Source of the DNA: Euryarchaeota archaeon RBG_13_57_23
GTDB lineage: Archaea; Thermoplasmatota; Thermoplasmata; UBA10834
Length of the DNA: 17,990 nt
Assembly (NCBI GenBank): GCA_001800675.1
Contig: MGVW01000007.1
Location: forward strand, 1 to 17,990
Direction: 5' to 3'
Shown here: positions 6,190-12,782 of the stretch, piece by piece
Layout: each line of letters starts with the position of its first letter
How positions within the stretch are numbered: position 1 is the stretch's first letter
Program-made: the position numbers and the translations under genes
Notes under the pieces: model-generated
The model's input: only the letters and a program-made list of their open reading frames with translations
What the model was told of the DNA's origin: nothing
The model's database searches: none

Positions 6190-7605
6190 ATGTTAGAGGA
6201 AGACATCGCATTGTCCACGCTGAAGGCGGCCGAGTCGGGAGAAACGCTGCTTCTCGCCGAGGTCCGATTGGAGGAACGAAGCACGAGGCAGTTGGCCGTG
6301 AAGATGGGCCAGGTGAACAGCTCAAGTTCCACCCAGGATGCTGGTATGAATGTCAGGATAGTGCTTCCGACGGGAATCGGCTTCGCCAGCGCGAACGTCA
6401 TATCAAAAGCGATCGGCAAGAACTTGGTCGAAAAGGCCCTCAAGCAGGCCAAGAGCGCCCGACGCAAGACCTTGATCAACCTCTCCGCTGAGCCTTCTGT
6501 CCAGACGAACTGGGAAGTGCGCCAGAGAAAGCCGTTGGCTGACCAGAGCTCTGAGGATAAGGTCGAGTTGATCGGCCGGATAGACAGAGCTGTCATGAAG
6601 ACCAAGGTGAAGGTGCAGGGCAGATACTACGAGCTCAAGGACTACGAGATAGGCAGCTACTTCGCCAACTCGGAAGGGACGAGGATCAGGTCGTTCCTCC
6701 CCAGGGTGACTATCGAGTCCAGCAACATGGTGACCTCGAAGGGCGAGAGCGAGCAGTCCCTCAGGCAGTGGGGCGCCAGCGGCGGCTGGGAGAAGGTTGA
6801 GGAATGGGGTCTCGAGGAGGCGCTCCCAGCTGAGGTCCGAATGCTCAAGAAGCAGATAGACCAAGGCAGGAAGGTCAAACCAGGCGTGCTCGATCTCGTC
6901 TGCGGTCCGGAGGTGGCTGGAATCGCGGCTCACGAGTCGTGCGGTCATCCGATGGAGGCTGACCGGATAATCGGCAGGGAGATGTCCCAGGCTGGACGGT
7001 CCTTTGTGACGCCCGACATGATTGGCAGGCGCATAGGTTCGCGGTACGCCACCGTGATTGACGACCCCCTCATCCCGGGATCATACGGGTACTATCCATA
7101 CGACCAGGAAGGTGTCAAGGCCAGGCCAAGGTATCTGTACAAAGAAGGCCTCATCAACGAGTTCCTTCAGAACCGGGAGACGGGGTCCAGGATGGGAGTG
7201 CGCAGCAACGGCTCGTCCAGGTCCGAGTTCTACCTCAGGGAGCCGATCGTCCGCATGGCGAACACGTTCGTCGCTCCGGGCGATTTCGAGGATGACGAGA
7301 TGATCGGCTCGATCAAAGAAGGAGTGCTCATGCACTCGTTCACCGAATGGAACATAGACGACAAGAGATACAATCAGAAATACGTCTCACGAGAGGCCTA
7401 CTTCATCAAGGATGGAGAACTGGGATGTCCGGCAAGAAGGTGCGTGCTCGAGATCACGACCCCGGGTTTCTGGGGCGCAATCGATGCGGTATCTAAGAAG
7501 ATCGAGTTCAGCGCCGCTGAGTGTGGCAAGGGAGATCCCATGCAGTCGATGGCGGTCTTCACAGGCGGCCCGATGGTGCGGTTAAGGAGTGTGAAGCTGA
7601 AATGA
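6190..7605 (+). CDS. tldD: TldD-family metalloprotease, catalytic subunit
   Basis: TldD pairs with TldE (PmbA) as a hetero-complex that degrades small unfolded peptides and, in bacteria, helps mature some peptide antibiotics. From ATG 6190 it has 471 residues. The zinc-site motif HExxxH is intact (H248, E249, H253, in AAHESCGHPMEAD), and a third ligand-type cysteine lies in the conserved C-terminal loop ECGKGDPMQ (C445). Other TldD landmarks are DDPLIPGSYGYYPYDQEG and LINEFLQNRETGSRMG. The N-terminal alpha/beta region is family-typical in length. The frame opens 54 bases earlier, but that start lies upstream of the TATA box. The stop overlaps the next start as ATGA. No peptide precursor gene is seen nearby, so a general proteolytic role is most likely. 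Confidence 0.95.
   Translation: MLEEDIALSTLKAAESGETLLLAEVRLEERSTRQLAVKMGQVNSSSSTQDAGMNVRIVLPTGIGFASANVISKAIGKNLVEKALKQAKSARRKTLINLSAEPSVQTNWEVRQRKPLADQSSEDKVELIGRIDRAVMKTKVKVQGRYYELKDYEIGSYFANSEGTRIRSFLPRVTIESSNMVTSKGESEQSLRQWGASGGWEKVEEWGLEEALPAEVRMLKKQIDQGRKVKPGVLDLVCGPEVAGIAAHESCGHPMEADRIIGREMSQAGRSFVTPDMIGRRIGSRYATVIDDPLIPGSYGYYPYDQEGVKARPRYLYKEGLINEFLQNRETGSRMGVRSNGSSRSEFYLREPIVRMANTFVAPGDFEDDEMIGSIKEGVLMHSFTEWNIDDKRYNQKYVSREAYFIKDGELGCPARRCVLEITTPGFWGAIDAVSKKIEFSAAECGKGDPMQSMAVFTGGPMVRLRSVKLK
7584..7591 (+). promoter_or_regulatory. SD site inside the tldD 3' end, fixing the tldE start
   Basis: AAGGAGTG sits about ten bases before ATG 7602, inside the last codons of tldD. With the ATGA stop/start overlap it supports translational coupling. 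It rules against the longest frame start at 7521. Confidence 0.6.
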
Positions 7606-8948
7606 ACGCCCTGAGGGACCAGGCTCATGAGCTCGTCGAGATCGCGAGAGCCGCCGGAGCCGATGACGCCATCTGTGAGGTCATCGAATCCGGAGTTCAG
7701 CAGGTGAGGTTCTCCAACAACGAGATCGACGCGGTGAACTGCTGGAACGATAGTCACGCAGTCTTGTTCGTGGCCCTGGGGAAGAGAACGCTGGTCTCCG
7801 ACCTGCAGGACCTGAGCAGGAGAAGACAGATGGCCAAGGAACTTGTCTCGAAAGCCGCCAAAGCCCCTGAAATCAAAGGGTACGGAGGTATCGGAGCTGG
7901 CAAGTTCAAGTACTCTCCGAAGAAGGCGGACAAGAGAATCGCGCAGCTCCGGGGCGCGTCCAAGTTCGTCCATGACGCCATCTCGGGTGCTGAATCCGCG
8001 GGTGCCAACAACGTCGGAGGCACGATGTACGTCCGTCACCATCGGACGGGTATCGCCTCCTCGGGGGGCGCATTCGCGACCGACGAGCTCGCCTCTATGG
8101 ACCTATCGGTGCGTGCCTTCTCGCAACCGGAGGCGTCGGGACATACGGTGTGCTGCGCCTCCAAGCTTGGCGACATGAAGGCCCGGGAAACGGGGGAACG
8201 CGCTGGTCACCTTTCGGTCAAAGCGAAGAACCCCATCCTGGGAGAAGAGGGAAGATTCGACCTCGTTGTTGAGCCTCTCTTCATGGGCTCGCTGATGCAC
8301 TACACGCAGAACATGCTCAGCGCCATGTGGGTCGAGATCGGGAAGTCCATGTATGCGAAGCGGCTGGGCAAACCGGCTGCTTCCAAGGCGATCACTCTGG
8401 TCGATGATCCGATCACAGACTCGATCTCGAGGCGTGCCTTTGACCACGAAGGAGTTCCGACCAAGCGCAACGTGTTGATCAAGAGCGGCGTTCTGAAGAC
8501 GTTCATGCACAACACATCCACGGCGAAGCGGTTCAAGACAAAGTCGACCAGCAACGCTGGCCCTCTTGTGCCGACTCTGTTCACGCTGATGGCACAGCCG
8601 ATAGCCTTCCATCCAGTGGTCGAGAAGGGCGATTGGAGCAGGGAAGAGATCATCTCAGACACGAAGGACGGTCTCTACCTGAACAACACCTGGTACACGA
8701 GGTTCCAGAGCTATGCTGCGGGGGACTTCTCCACGATCCCGAGAGATGCCATCCTGAGGATCAAGGACGGCGAGATAGTTGGTGCGGTGAAGAACATCAG
8801 GATCAGCGACAACTTGTTGAACTTCTGGAAAAGCATCGATGCCTTGTCGAAGTCAACTGAGGAAGTCTACTGGTGGGACGAGGCCAGCCCTCCCTCGACT
8901 CTCCCGATGCTAAGGGCTAGATCCATGAACGTGACAAGATCGTCGTGA
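7602..8948 (+). CDS. tldE: TldE/PmbA-family protein, partner of TldD
   Basis: A 448-residue partner subunit of the TldD/E peptidase complex. It lacks HExxxH: the equivalent helix reads MGSLMHYTQNMLSAMW, as in the non-catalytic TldE/PmbA branch. Family landmarks include ITLVDDPITDSISRRAFDHEG, VLIKSGVLKTFMHNTSTAKRF, the Thr/Ser/Asn-rich segment KSTSNAG, and the C-terminal GEIVGAVKNIRISDNLLNFWKS. The start is ATG 7602, within the tldD stop codon (ATGA) and after an SD. Two adjacent genes encoding one catalytic and one degenerate subunit is the usual archaeal and bacterial arrangement. It converges on eS8 with a 16-base gap. Confidence 0.94.
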   Translation: MNALRDQAHELVEIARAAGADDAICEVIESGVQQVRFSNNEIDAVNCWNDSHAVLFVALGKRTLVSDLQDLSRRRQMAKELVSKAAKAPEIKGYGGIGAGKFKYSPKKADKRIAQLRGASKFVHDAISGAESAGANNVGGTMYVRHHRTGIASSGGAFATDELASMDLSVRAFSQPEASGHTVCCASKLGDMKARETGERAGHLSVKAKNPILGEEGRFDLVVEPLFMGSLMHYTQNMLSAMWVEIGKSMYAKRLGKPAASKAITLVDDPITDSISRRAFDHEGVPTKRNVLIKSGVLKTFMHNTSTAKRFKTKSTSNAGPLVPTLFTLMAQPIAFHPVVEKGDWSREEIISDTKDGLYLNNTWYTRFQSYAAGDFSTIPRDAILRIKDGEIVGAVKNIRISDNLLNFWKSIDALSKSTEEVYWWDEASPPSTLPMLRARSMNVTRSS

Positions 8949-8964
8949 AGAGAATGATGCAGCA

Positions 8965-9366
8965 TCACGGGGTCTTGGGCTCAGCAGAGCCTAGGAGAAC
9001 AGCGTTGACTACCCCGTCCTGTCCACATCTCGACGTGATGACGGCCTCGCCCAGCTCGGTCATCACGGTTGCGCCCTTCGTCATGATGTTGCGCTGGACG
9101 TAGTTCGGATTCGACGGGTTCGTCTTGACCGTGAGAATCTTCACCTTCTTGATGGCATTCGTCTTGGGATCCACGACATTCGCGGAATCGATCAGCAGCA
9201 GACGCGCTTTCGTGTTGGCCCCCTTGACCCTGTACATCTTGACCTTGCGGACCCCGAGGCGGGTGAATTGCTTCTCCCTTCCGACCTCGAACTTCCTCTT
9301 CTTGCGGGCAAGCCTCAACCTGCCGCCTGAGGATTTCCTCTTCGGTCTGCCCTGCCAAATGGCCAT
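8965..9366 (-). CDS. rps8e: Small ribosomal subunit protein eS8
   Basis: An archaeal/eukaryotic-type 30S ribosomal protein of 133 residues. The family signature is clear: MAIWQGRPKRKSSGGRLR, RKKRKFEVGREKQFTRLG, the NVVDPKTNAIKKVKI core, NPSNPNYVQRNIMTKGA and ITSRCGQDGVVNAVLL. The start is ATG 9366; a TTG codon directly before it gives the apparent extra Met of the longer frame. GAGGTT lies at SD distance. The gene follows the phosphoesterase by 37 bases. A TATTAATA box overlapping that gene's stop suggests it also has its own promoter, sensible for a highly expressed ribosomal gene behind a protease operon. Confidence 0.97.
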   Translation of the reverse strand: MAIWQGRPKRKSSGGRLRLARKKRKFEVGREKQFTRLGVRKVKMYRVKGANTKARLLLIDSANVVDPKTNAIKKVKILTVKTNPSNPNYVQRNIMTKGATVMTELGEAVITSRCGQDGVVNAVLLGSAEPKTP

Positions 9367-9401
9367 CAATAACCTCTCGGGGGATGTGAAAGGACGAGTT
9401 G

Positions 9402-9409
9402 TATTAATA
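9402..9409 (-). promoter_or_regulatory. TATA box for rps8e overlapping the upstream stop codon
   Basis: TATTAATA is palindromic and contains the TAA stop of the phosphoesterase gene (9404-9406). It is centred about 39 bases before ATG 9366. The predicted start near 9380 gives a leader of about 14 bases carrying GAGAGGTT. Confidence 0.45.
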
Positions 9410-10075
9410 GGTTGCGGGGTTTGCGCGCGGTGGTTTTCCCCCGAAAAACTCTACATCCGCGGACTCTCCAAGGACTATGCTGGCATAGCAGCCGTGACGC
9501 GCCGGTCCTGGGTTGACGAAGATGGTGTCCTTGTTGAGCGCCCGCCCCTGCGATTCGTGTATGTGACCGGAGAGCGCCAAGACGGGCTTGAACTCCTGCG
9601 CGACCCTGAGGACTCCCTGGGACCCCCCGTGGCCTCCGAATCTCGTGCTGTCGTTCATACCGTAGGCGGGCACATGTGTGATCATTACTCCGTCAGGGAC
9701 CGCGACCTCCCTGAGGCTTCTCTCGAGCAGGTCCTCTGCTATCTCGAAGGGCATGCCGGAGCCGCTTGGGAGACCTCCTCCAAAACCGTAGAATCTCCAT
9801 CCTTCGACTTCGACTCTAGCATTGTGTATGCTAGCATGCGCTTCCTCGAGCACACCAACAGTATCGGGGACGTCGCAATTGCCCGGGACGGCTAGCACTC
9901 TGCATTTGACACTCTTGAGGAACTCCTTGGCGTAGTCCGTCGTGCCGAAAGTCGTGAAGTCCCCGCACACGATTACCAGGTTGAAGGCTCCGGAGTCGAC
10001 GACGGATATGAGCTTGGCCAGGGCGTCCTTCGACCCGTGGAGGTCGGAGCACGCCATGATCTTGAGTTCCTTCAT
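9404..10075 (-). CDS. Metallophosphoesterase (COG2129-like)
   Basis: A 223-residue calcineurin-fold phosphoesterase, the third in this window and unlike the other two. Motifs are D11-x-H13 (CSDLHGS), G38-D39 (CGDFTTFG), G66-N67-C68-D69 in place of the usual GNHD, ITHVPAYG, and SGHIHE followed by NPGPARHG. GNCD instead of GNHD is common in this subgroup, so the enzyme need not be inactive; the substrate is unknown. The longest frame opens at 10102, inside the protease gene. ATG 10075 is chosen because KELKIMACSDLHG is a normal N-terminus and GGTGATC precedes it. Its proximity to the protease stop indicates a shared transcript. Confidence 0.9.
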   Translation of the reverse strand: MKELKIMACSDLHGSKDALAKLISVVDSGAFNLVIVCGDFTTFGTTDYAKEFLKSVKCRVLAVPGNCDVPDTVGVLEEAHASIHNARVEVEGWRFYGFGGGLPSGSGMPFEIAEDLLERSLREVAVPDGVMITHVPAYGMNDSTRFGGHGGSQGVLRVAQEFKPVLALSGHIHESQGRALNKDTIFVNPGPARHGCYASIVLGESADVEFFGGKPPRANPATY

Positions 10076-10077
10076 CG

Positions 10078-10084
10078 GATCACC
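10078..10084 (-). promoter_or_regulatory. Full-strength SD containing the protease stop codon
   Basis: The minus strand reads GGTGATC, a perfect match to the archaeal anti-SD core. Its TGA (10082-10080) ends the presenilin-like gene. It lies just before ATG 10075 and argues for coupled translation of the protease and the phosphoesterase. Confidence 0.65.
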
Positions 10085-11006
10085 AGGGGAGTGTGATCCC
10101 AAACGACAGGTTCTGGAACACTATCAGATAGGTGACGATGTACCCGGCGATGGCGCCTCCGTTGAGAAGTGGGAGGCCCGCCTGGGGATTGCCCGTCAGC
10201 ACGAACCTCATCAGTATGGCGAATCCAAGCAGTGATCCCAACAGAGTCCCCATGGAGACCGCGAAGTTGCCGGTGAGCCCGCCGAAGTCTGTATCGGGAA
10301 GGAACGAGAACGCGGATGTGATCAGGACCCCGGGTATGATGATGTCTCCCAAGCCCATGAACATGGCATCCCTCTCGCCGCCTTCATCCAGCTGCTGCTT
10401 GAGCGGTTTCTGGTCGAGGTAGGAGTAGCCTCGCCTCTTCGGTATCACAAGCAGGATCGGGAGGCGCATCTGCGTGACGCCATCCGCTAGCGAGACCATG
10501 TGCTTGGTCCCGTAGACCGCTACAGCGTCGTACACTGCCAGCACGATCAGTAGTACTAGGACGGGCAGGATCCCGAGCGAGATGCCGAAAATGCCTATGA
10601 CGCCAATCGACATGATGATTCCAGCCGCATCGACCACATACCACTCCGGCTTTTTCGCCAAGTAGTAGGTCATGACCGCCGTGGCGGCAACTGACAGAAT
10701 GAGGGCAAGCAGGCCGTCGAGGAGCCCTGTGAGCATTATCCAGAGCACGAAGAAGATGGTGTATACGACAGCCCCGAGGAAGATGACCCTCACGAGGTTC
10801 TCCTTGTGTTTCTTCATTATGTATAATATTGCGACCGTGAACAGTATCACGGCAGCGATGTAGTAGATCGGTATCAGGGGGTCGTTCGGGTCCTCGAATA
10901 TCTGGTCCTCGGAACCCAGGAACACTGCTGCCATCACGAGGGCGCCCAGCTGCGACAGAGCGAAGACTGCCCCCATGAGGATTGAAGTCCTGACGGCCGC
11001 GTCCAT
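10080..11006 (-). CDS. Presenilin/signal-peptide-peptidase-like GxGD aspartyl protease
   Basis: An intramembrane aspartyl protease of the archaeal presenilin/SPP-homolog group, expected to cut transmembrane segments within the membrane. The 308 residues form about nine hydrophobic segments (roughly 8-30, 45-64, 71-92, 94-116, 123-140, 145-166, 216-235, 249-270, 283-300). The two catalytic aspartates are D160 in VYDAVAVYGTKHM and D221 in MGLGDIIIPG, in segments 6 and 7 and separated by the usual hydrophilic loop. The third signature, PAL, appears as P279-L280-L281 in QAGLPLLNGG. ATG 11006 has an AT-rich box at leaderless distance. It is followed by a phosphoesterase whose SD overlaps its stop. 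Physiological substrates of archaeal members are largely unknown. Confidence 0.92.
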   Translation of the reverse strand: MDAAVRTSILMGAVFALSQLGALVMAAVFLGSEDQIFEDPNDPLIPIYYIAAVILFTVAILYIMKKHKENLVRVIFLGAVVYTIFFVLWIMLTGLLDGLLALILSVAATAVMTYYLAKKPEWYVVDAAGIIMSIGVIGIFGISLGILPVLVLLIVLAVYDAVAVYGTKHMVSLADGVTQMRLPILLVIPKRRGYSYLDQKPLKQQLDEGGERDAMFMGLGDIIIPGVLITSAFSFLPDTDFGGLTGNFAVSMGTLLGSLLGFAILMRFVLTGNPQAGLPLLNGGAIAGYIVTYLIVFQNLSFGITLPW

Positions 11007-11030
11007 CTGGTCCCGCTATTCAAGAGCGCT

Positions 11031-11039
11031 TTAGAAATA
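11031..11039 (-). promoter_or_regulatory. TATA-like box for the presenilin-like protease gene
   Basis: The minus strand reads TATTTCTAA about 29 bases before ATG 11006, placing the start site within a few bases of the ATG. It is the best AT-rich element in the 90-base divergent gap. Confidence 0.4.
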
Positions 11040-11069
11040 CTTTGTGTACCTGCTTCCCTGGAAAATCCC

Positions 11070-11075
11070 AAATAG
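11070..11075 (+). promoter_or_regulatory. Weak TATA-like box for the PhzF gene
   Basis: AAATAG, preceded by a purine run (GGAAAATCCC), is centred about 25 bases before GTG 11097. This suggests a leaderless message; no SD is visible before that GTG. Confidence 0.3.
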
Positions 11076-11096
11076 CGAAACCCCAGTCTAGACTCT

Positions 11097-11999
11097 GTGT
11101 CAGAGCTGGACCTTCTAAGAGTGGATGTGTTCACCGACGAGCTGTTCATGGGCAACCCAGCGAACGTGGTCCTGAACGCGGATTCGGTGGACGAGATCCA
11201 GATGCAGAGGATCGCTTCTGAGGTCGGGTCCGCTGAGACTGCATTCGTTCTGCGCTCGAAGAAGGCCGATGTCCGGCTTCGATACTTCACGCCATACGAC
11301 GAGGACGCGTTATCTGGACATGCGACCATAGGCGCCCTGTGGTGTCTATCGGAGGAGCGCGCGTTTGGAGCGGGGCACTCTGGCAGGCACCGGTTGGAGA
11401 CCTCGGTTGGCGTGCTCCCATTCACCGTGGAGGCAGGAGCCGAGGGGCCAACGCGGGTTTGGATGACCCAGAGACGGCCGATGTTCGCGAGCGAAGGCGA
11501 CGTCAAGGAAGTTGCGAGCGCGCTCGGAATAGGAGTCGATTCGCTGTTCCACGATGAATTCCCCATCAGTCGTGCATCGACCGGTCTCCCGTGTCTTCTG
11601 GTTCCTGTGAGATCGTTGGACGTCATCGGTCGAGTCGAACCCAAAAGAGAGGAACTGCACTCCCTATCCAAGGAGTTGGACGTCGCAGGGGTCGTCGTGT
11701 ACACTTGGGGCGTCTTCAGCGAGGGGTCGACCGTCCATGCTCGATGCTATCTCCCCAATCCCGGGATTCTCGAGGACCCTGCGTCGGGCCTCGCGGCAGG
11801 TGCACTGGGCGCCTACCTTGTGGAGAACGAGTTCATCCCCAAGGACAAGTTCGAGCGCATAGTGATCGAGCAGGGCGATTGGGTCGGGCGTCCAGCAAGG
11901 ATACATGTCCGGGTAGAGAAGCATGGATCCTCGATACGCAAGGTGGAGGTCGGAGGCACTGCGAGGATATCGTTCAGGGCGAAGCTGACGTTGCCTTGA
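11097..11999 (+). CDS. PhzF family isomerase/epimerase-like protein
   Basis: A 300-residue member of the PhzF (diaminopimelate-epimerase-fold) family. PhzF itself isomerises a phenazine precursor, but most members occur without phenazine genes and their substrates are unknown. Family hallmarks are the opening LRVDVFTDELFMGNPANVVL, the active-site glutamate E47 in GSAETAF, GHAT (74-77) and the second-domain signature EDPASGLAAGALGAYL (from E226), which pairs with the first across the cleft between the two halves. The start is GTG 11097, six residues before the conserved VDVF strand. The gene is monocistronic, divergent from the protease operon and convergent with aIF2beta, with a six-base gap. 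No phenazine or secondary-metabolite genes are present, so a small-metabolite isomerase role is the most that can be said. Confidence 0.92.
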   Translation: MSELDLLRVDVFTDELFMGNPANVVLNADSVDEIQMQRIASEVGSAETAFVLRSKKADVRLRYFTPYDEDALSGHATIGALWCLSEERAFGAGHSGRHRLETSVGVLPFTVEAGAEGPTRVWMTQRRPMFASEGDVKEVASALGIGVDSLFHDEFPISRASTGLPCLLVPVRSLDVIGRVEPKREELHSLSKELDVAGVVVYTWGVFSEGSTVHARCYLPNPGILEDPASGLAAGALGAYLVENEFIPKDKFERIVIEQGDWVGRPARIHVRVEKHGSSIRKVEVGGTARISFRAKLTLP

Positions 12000-12005
12000 G
12001 CGGGC

Positions 12006-12635
12006 TCAGCTGACCCTGGTCCCGAAAGCGACTGTCCCGGAAACCTTCTCGATCTTCACGCGGACCTGGGAGCCCTTGGCCGTCCCAGGAACATAGACGA
12101 CAAAGCCACCCTTCCTGGCGATGCCGTCACCCTTCTTGCCAACATCCTCGATCATGAGGTCATAGATCTGGCCGGCGACTATCTCCTTGGCCTCCTCCTG
12201 CTTGACCTGCTTCTTGACATGGACCGGGCGACGCGCCCCGCAGGTCTCGCATGTGAGGATCAGAATCCTGCCGTCCTTGACGATCTTCGTATCTGGCCTC
12301 GAGCACTCGGTGCACAGGACATACTCCTCGACATAGTTCTTGATCCGATCGACGATTTGAGTGGTCGTCACTTTGCCTTTGAAGACGACCCTCTGCCCTT
12401 CCCCCTCGATGGTGCCTGCGGTTCCGAGCTCTCTGAGGAGGTAGGCGAGCATATGGTTCGGTTCGCGTCTGAGCTTGTCGACTATCTCACCGAAATTCCT
12501 GAGAACGGTCGTCTTGCCTTCGATCATCACATCGGGCTCAGGAACTTGGAACCGGTCGTGCGACTCGAGCGTGTGGGGTAATTTCTCCTTCGCCCTCTTG
12601 AGAAGAGCCTCGTAGTCAAAGGTGTCCTGCGCCAT
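12006..12635 (-). CDS. Translation initiation factor aIF2 beta subunit with C-terminal TRAM domain
   Basis: The beta subunit of the heterotrimeric factor that brings Met-tRNAi to the small ribosomal subunit. The protein has 209 residues. The N-terminal part includes TLESHDRFQVPEPDVMIEG and TVLRNFGEIVDKLRREPNHML. The core ends TAGTIEGEGQRVVFKG. The zinc ribbon is C108-x2-C111-x17-C129-x2-C132. From about residue 150 there is a TRAM domain (GQIYDLMIEDVGKKGDGIAR, then GFVVYVPGTAKGSQVRVKI), an RNA-binding beta-barrel found fused to aIF2beta in some euryarchaea. The open frame continues upstream to 13622 antisense to the kinase, but ATG 12635 (MAQDTFDYEALL) is the normal N-terminus and a TATA box lies 26 bases before it. 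The message is probably leaderless. Confidence 0.94.
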   Translation of the reverse strand: MAQDTFDYEALLKRAKEKLPHTLESHDRFQVPEPDVMIEGKTTVLRNFGEIVDKLRREPNHMLAYLLRELGTAGTIEGEGQRVVFKGKVTTTQIVDRIKNYVEEYVLCTECSRPDTKIVKDGRILILTCETCGARRPVHVKKQVKQEEAKEIVAGQIYDLMIEDVGKKGDGIARKGGFVVYVPGTAKGSQVRVKIEKVSGTVAFGTRVS

Positions 12636-12657
12636 CGGGCTTCCATAGTGGATGGCA

Positions 12658-12665
12658 TAGTTAAA
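12658..12665 (-). promoter_or_regulatory. TATA box for aIF2beta; leaderless
   Basis: The minus strand reads TTTAACTA within GGTTTAACTAT, centred 26-27 bases before ATG 12635. The predicted start site falls at the ATG, and no SD is seen. Confidence 0.5.
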
Positions 12666-12726
12666 CCTATTGCTGGCTATGCCAGATTCCTCTCGGGATG
12701 GATCTCGATACACCCAACTAGAAACC

Positions 12727-12732
12727 TTTATT
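12727..12732 (+). promoter_or_regulatory. TATA box for the histidine kinase gene
   Basis: TTTATT, preceded by a purine-rich GAAACC, predicts a start near 12755. The resulting leader of about 28 bases carries GGTGA at 12776-12780, just before ATG 12783. This excludes the longer frame opening at 12648. Confidence 0.55.
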
Positions 12733-12782
12733 GCAGACCCAGTGCAATCCCAACGTGCATCGCTCTCCTCGGCACGGTGAGA

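Noticed and set aside
7398..8042. 214-codon minus-strand frame over the tldD/tldE junction
   Set aside because: It is antisense to both subunit genes, which show conserved family sequence through the whole stretch.
9125..9895. 256-codon plus-strand open frame
   Set aside because: It crosses two genuine minus-strand genes (eS8 and a phosphoesterase) in antisense and has no family features.
11097..11999. Phenazine biosynthesis suggested by the PhzF homolog
   Set aside because: No other phenazine genes are present, and most PhzF-family proteins occur outside phenazine pathways.
12648..12782. N-terminal extension of the histidine kinase
   Set aside because: It begins before the TATA box at 12727 and has no SD, whereas ATG 12783 follows GGTGA at a good distance.
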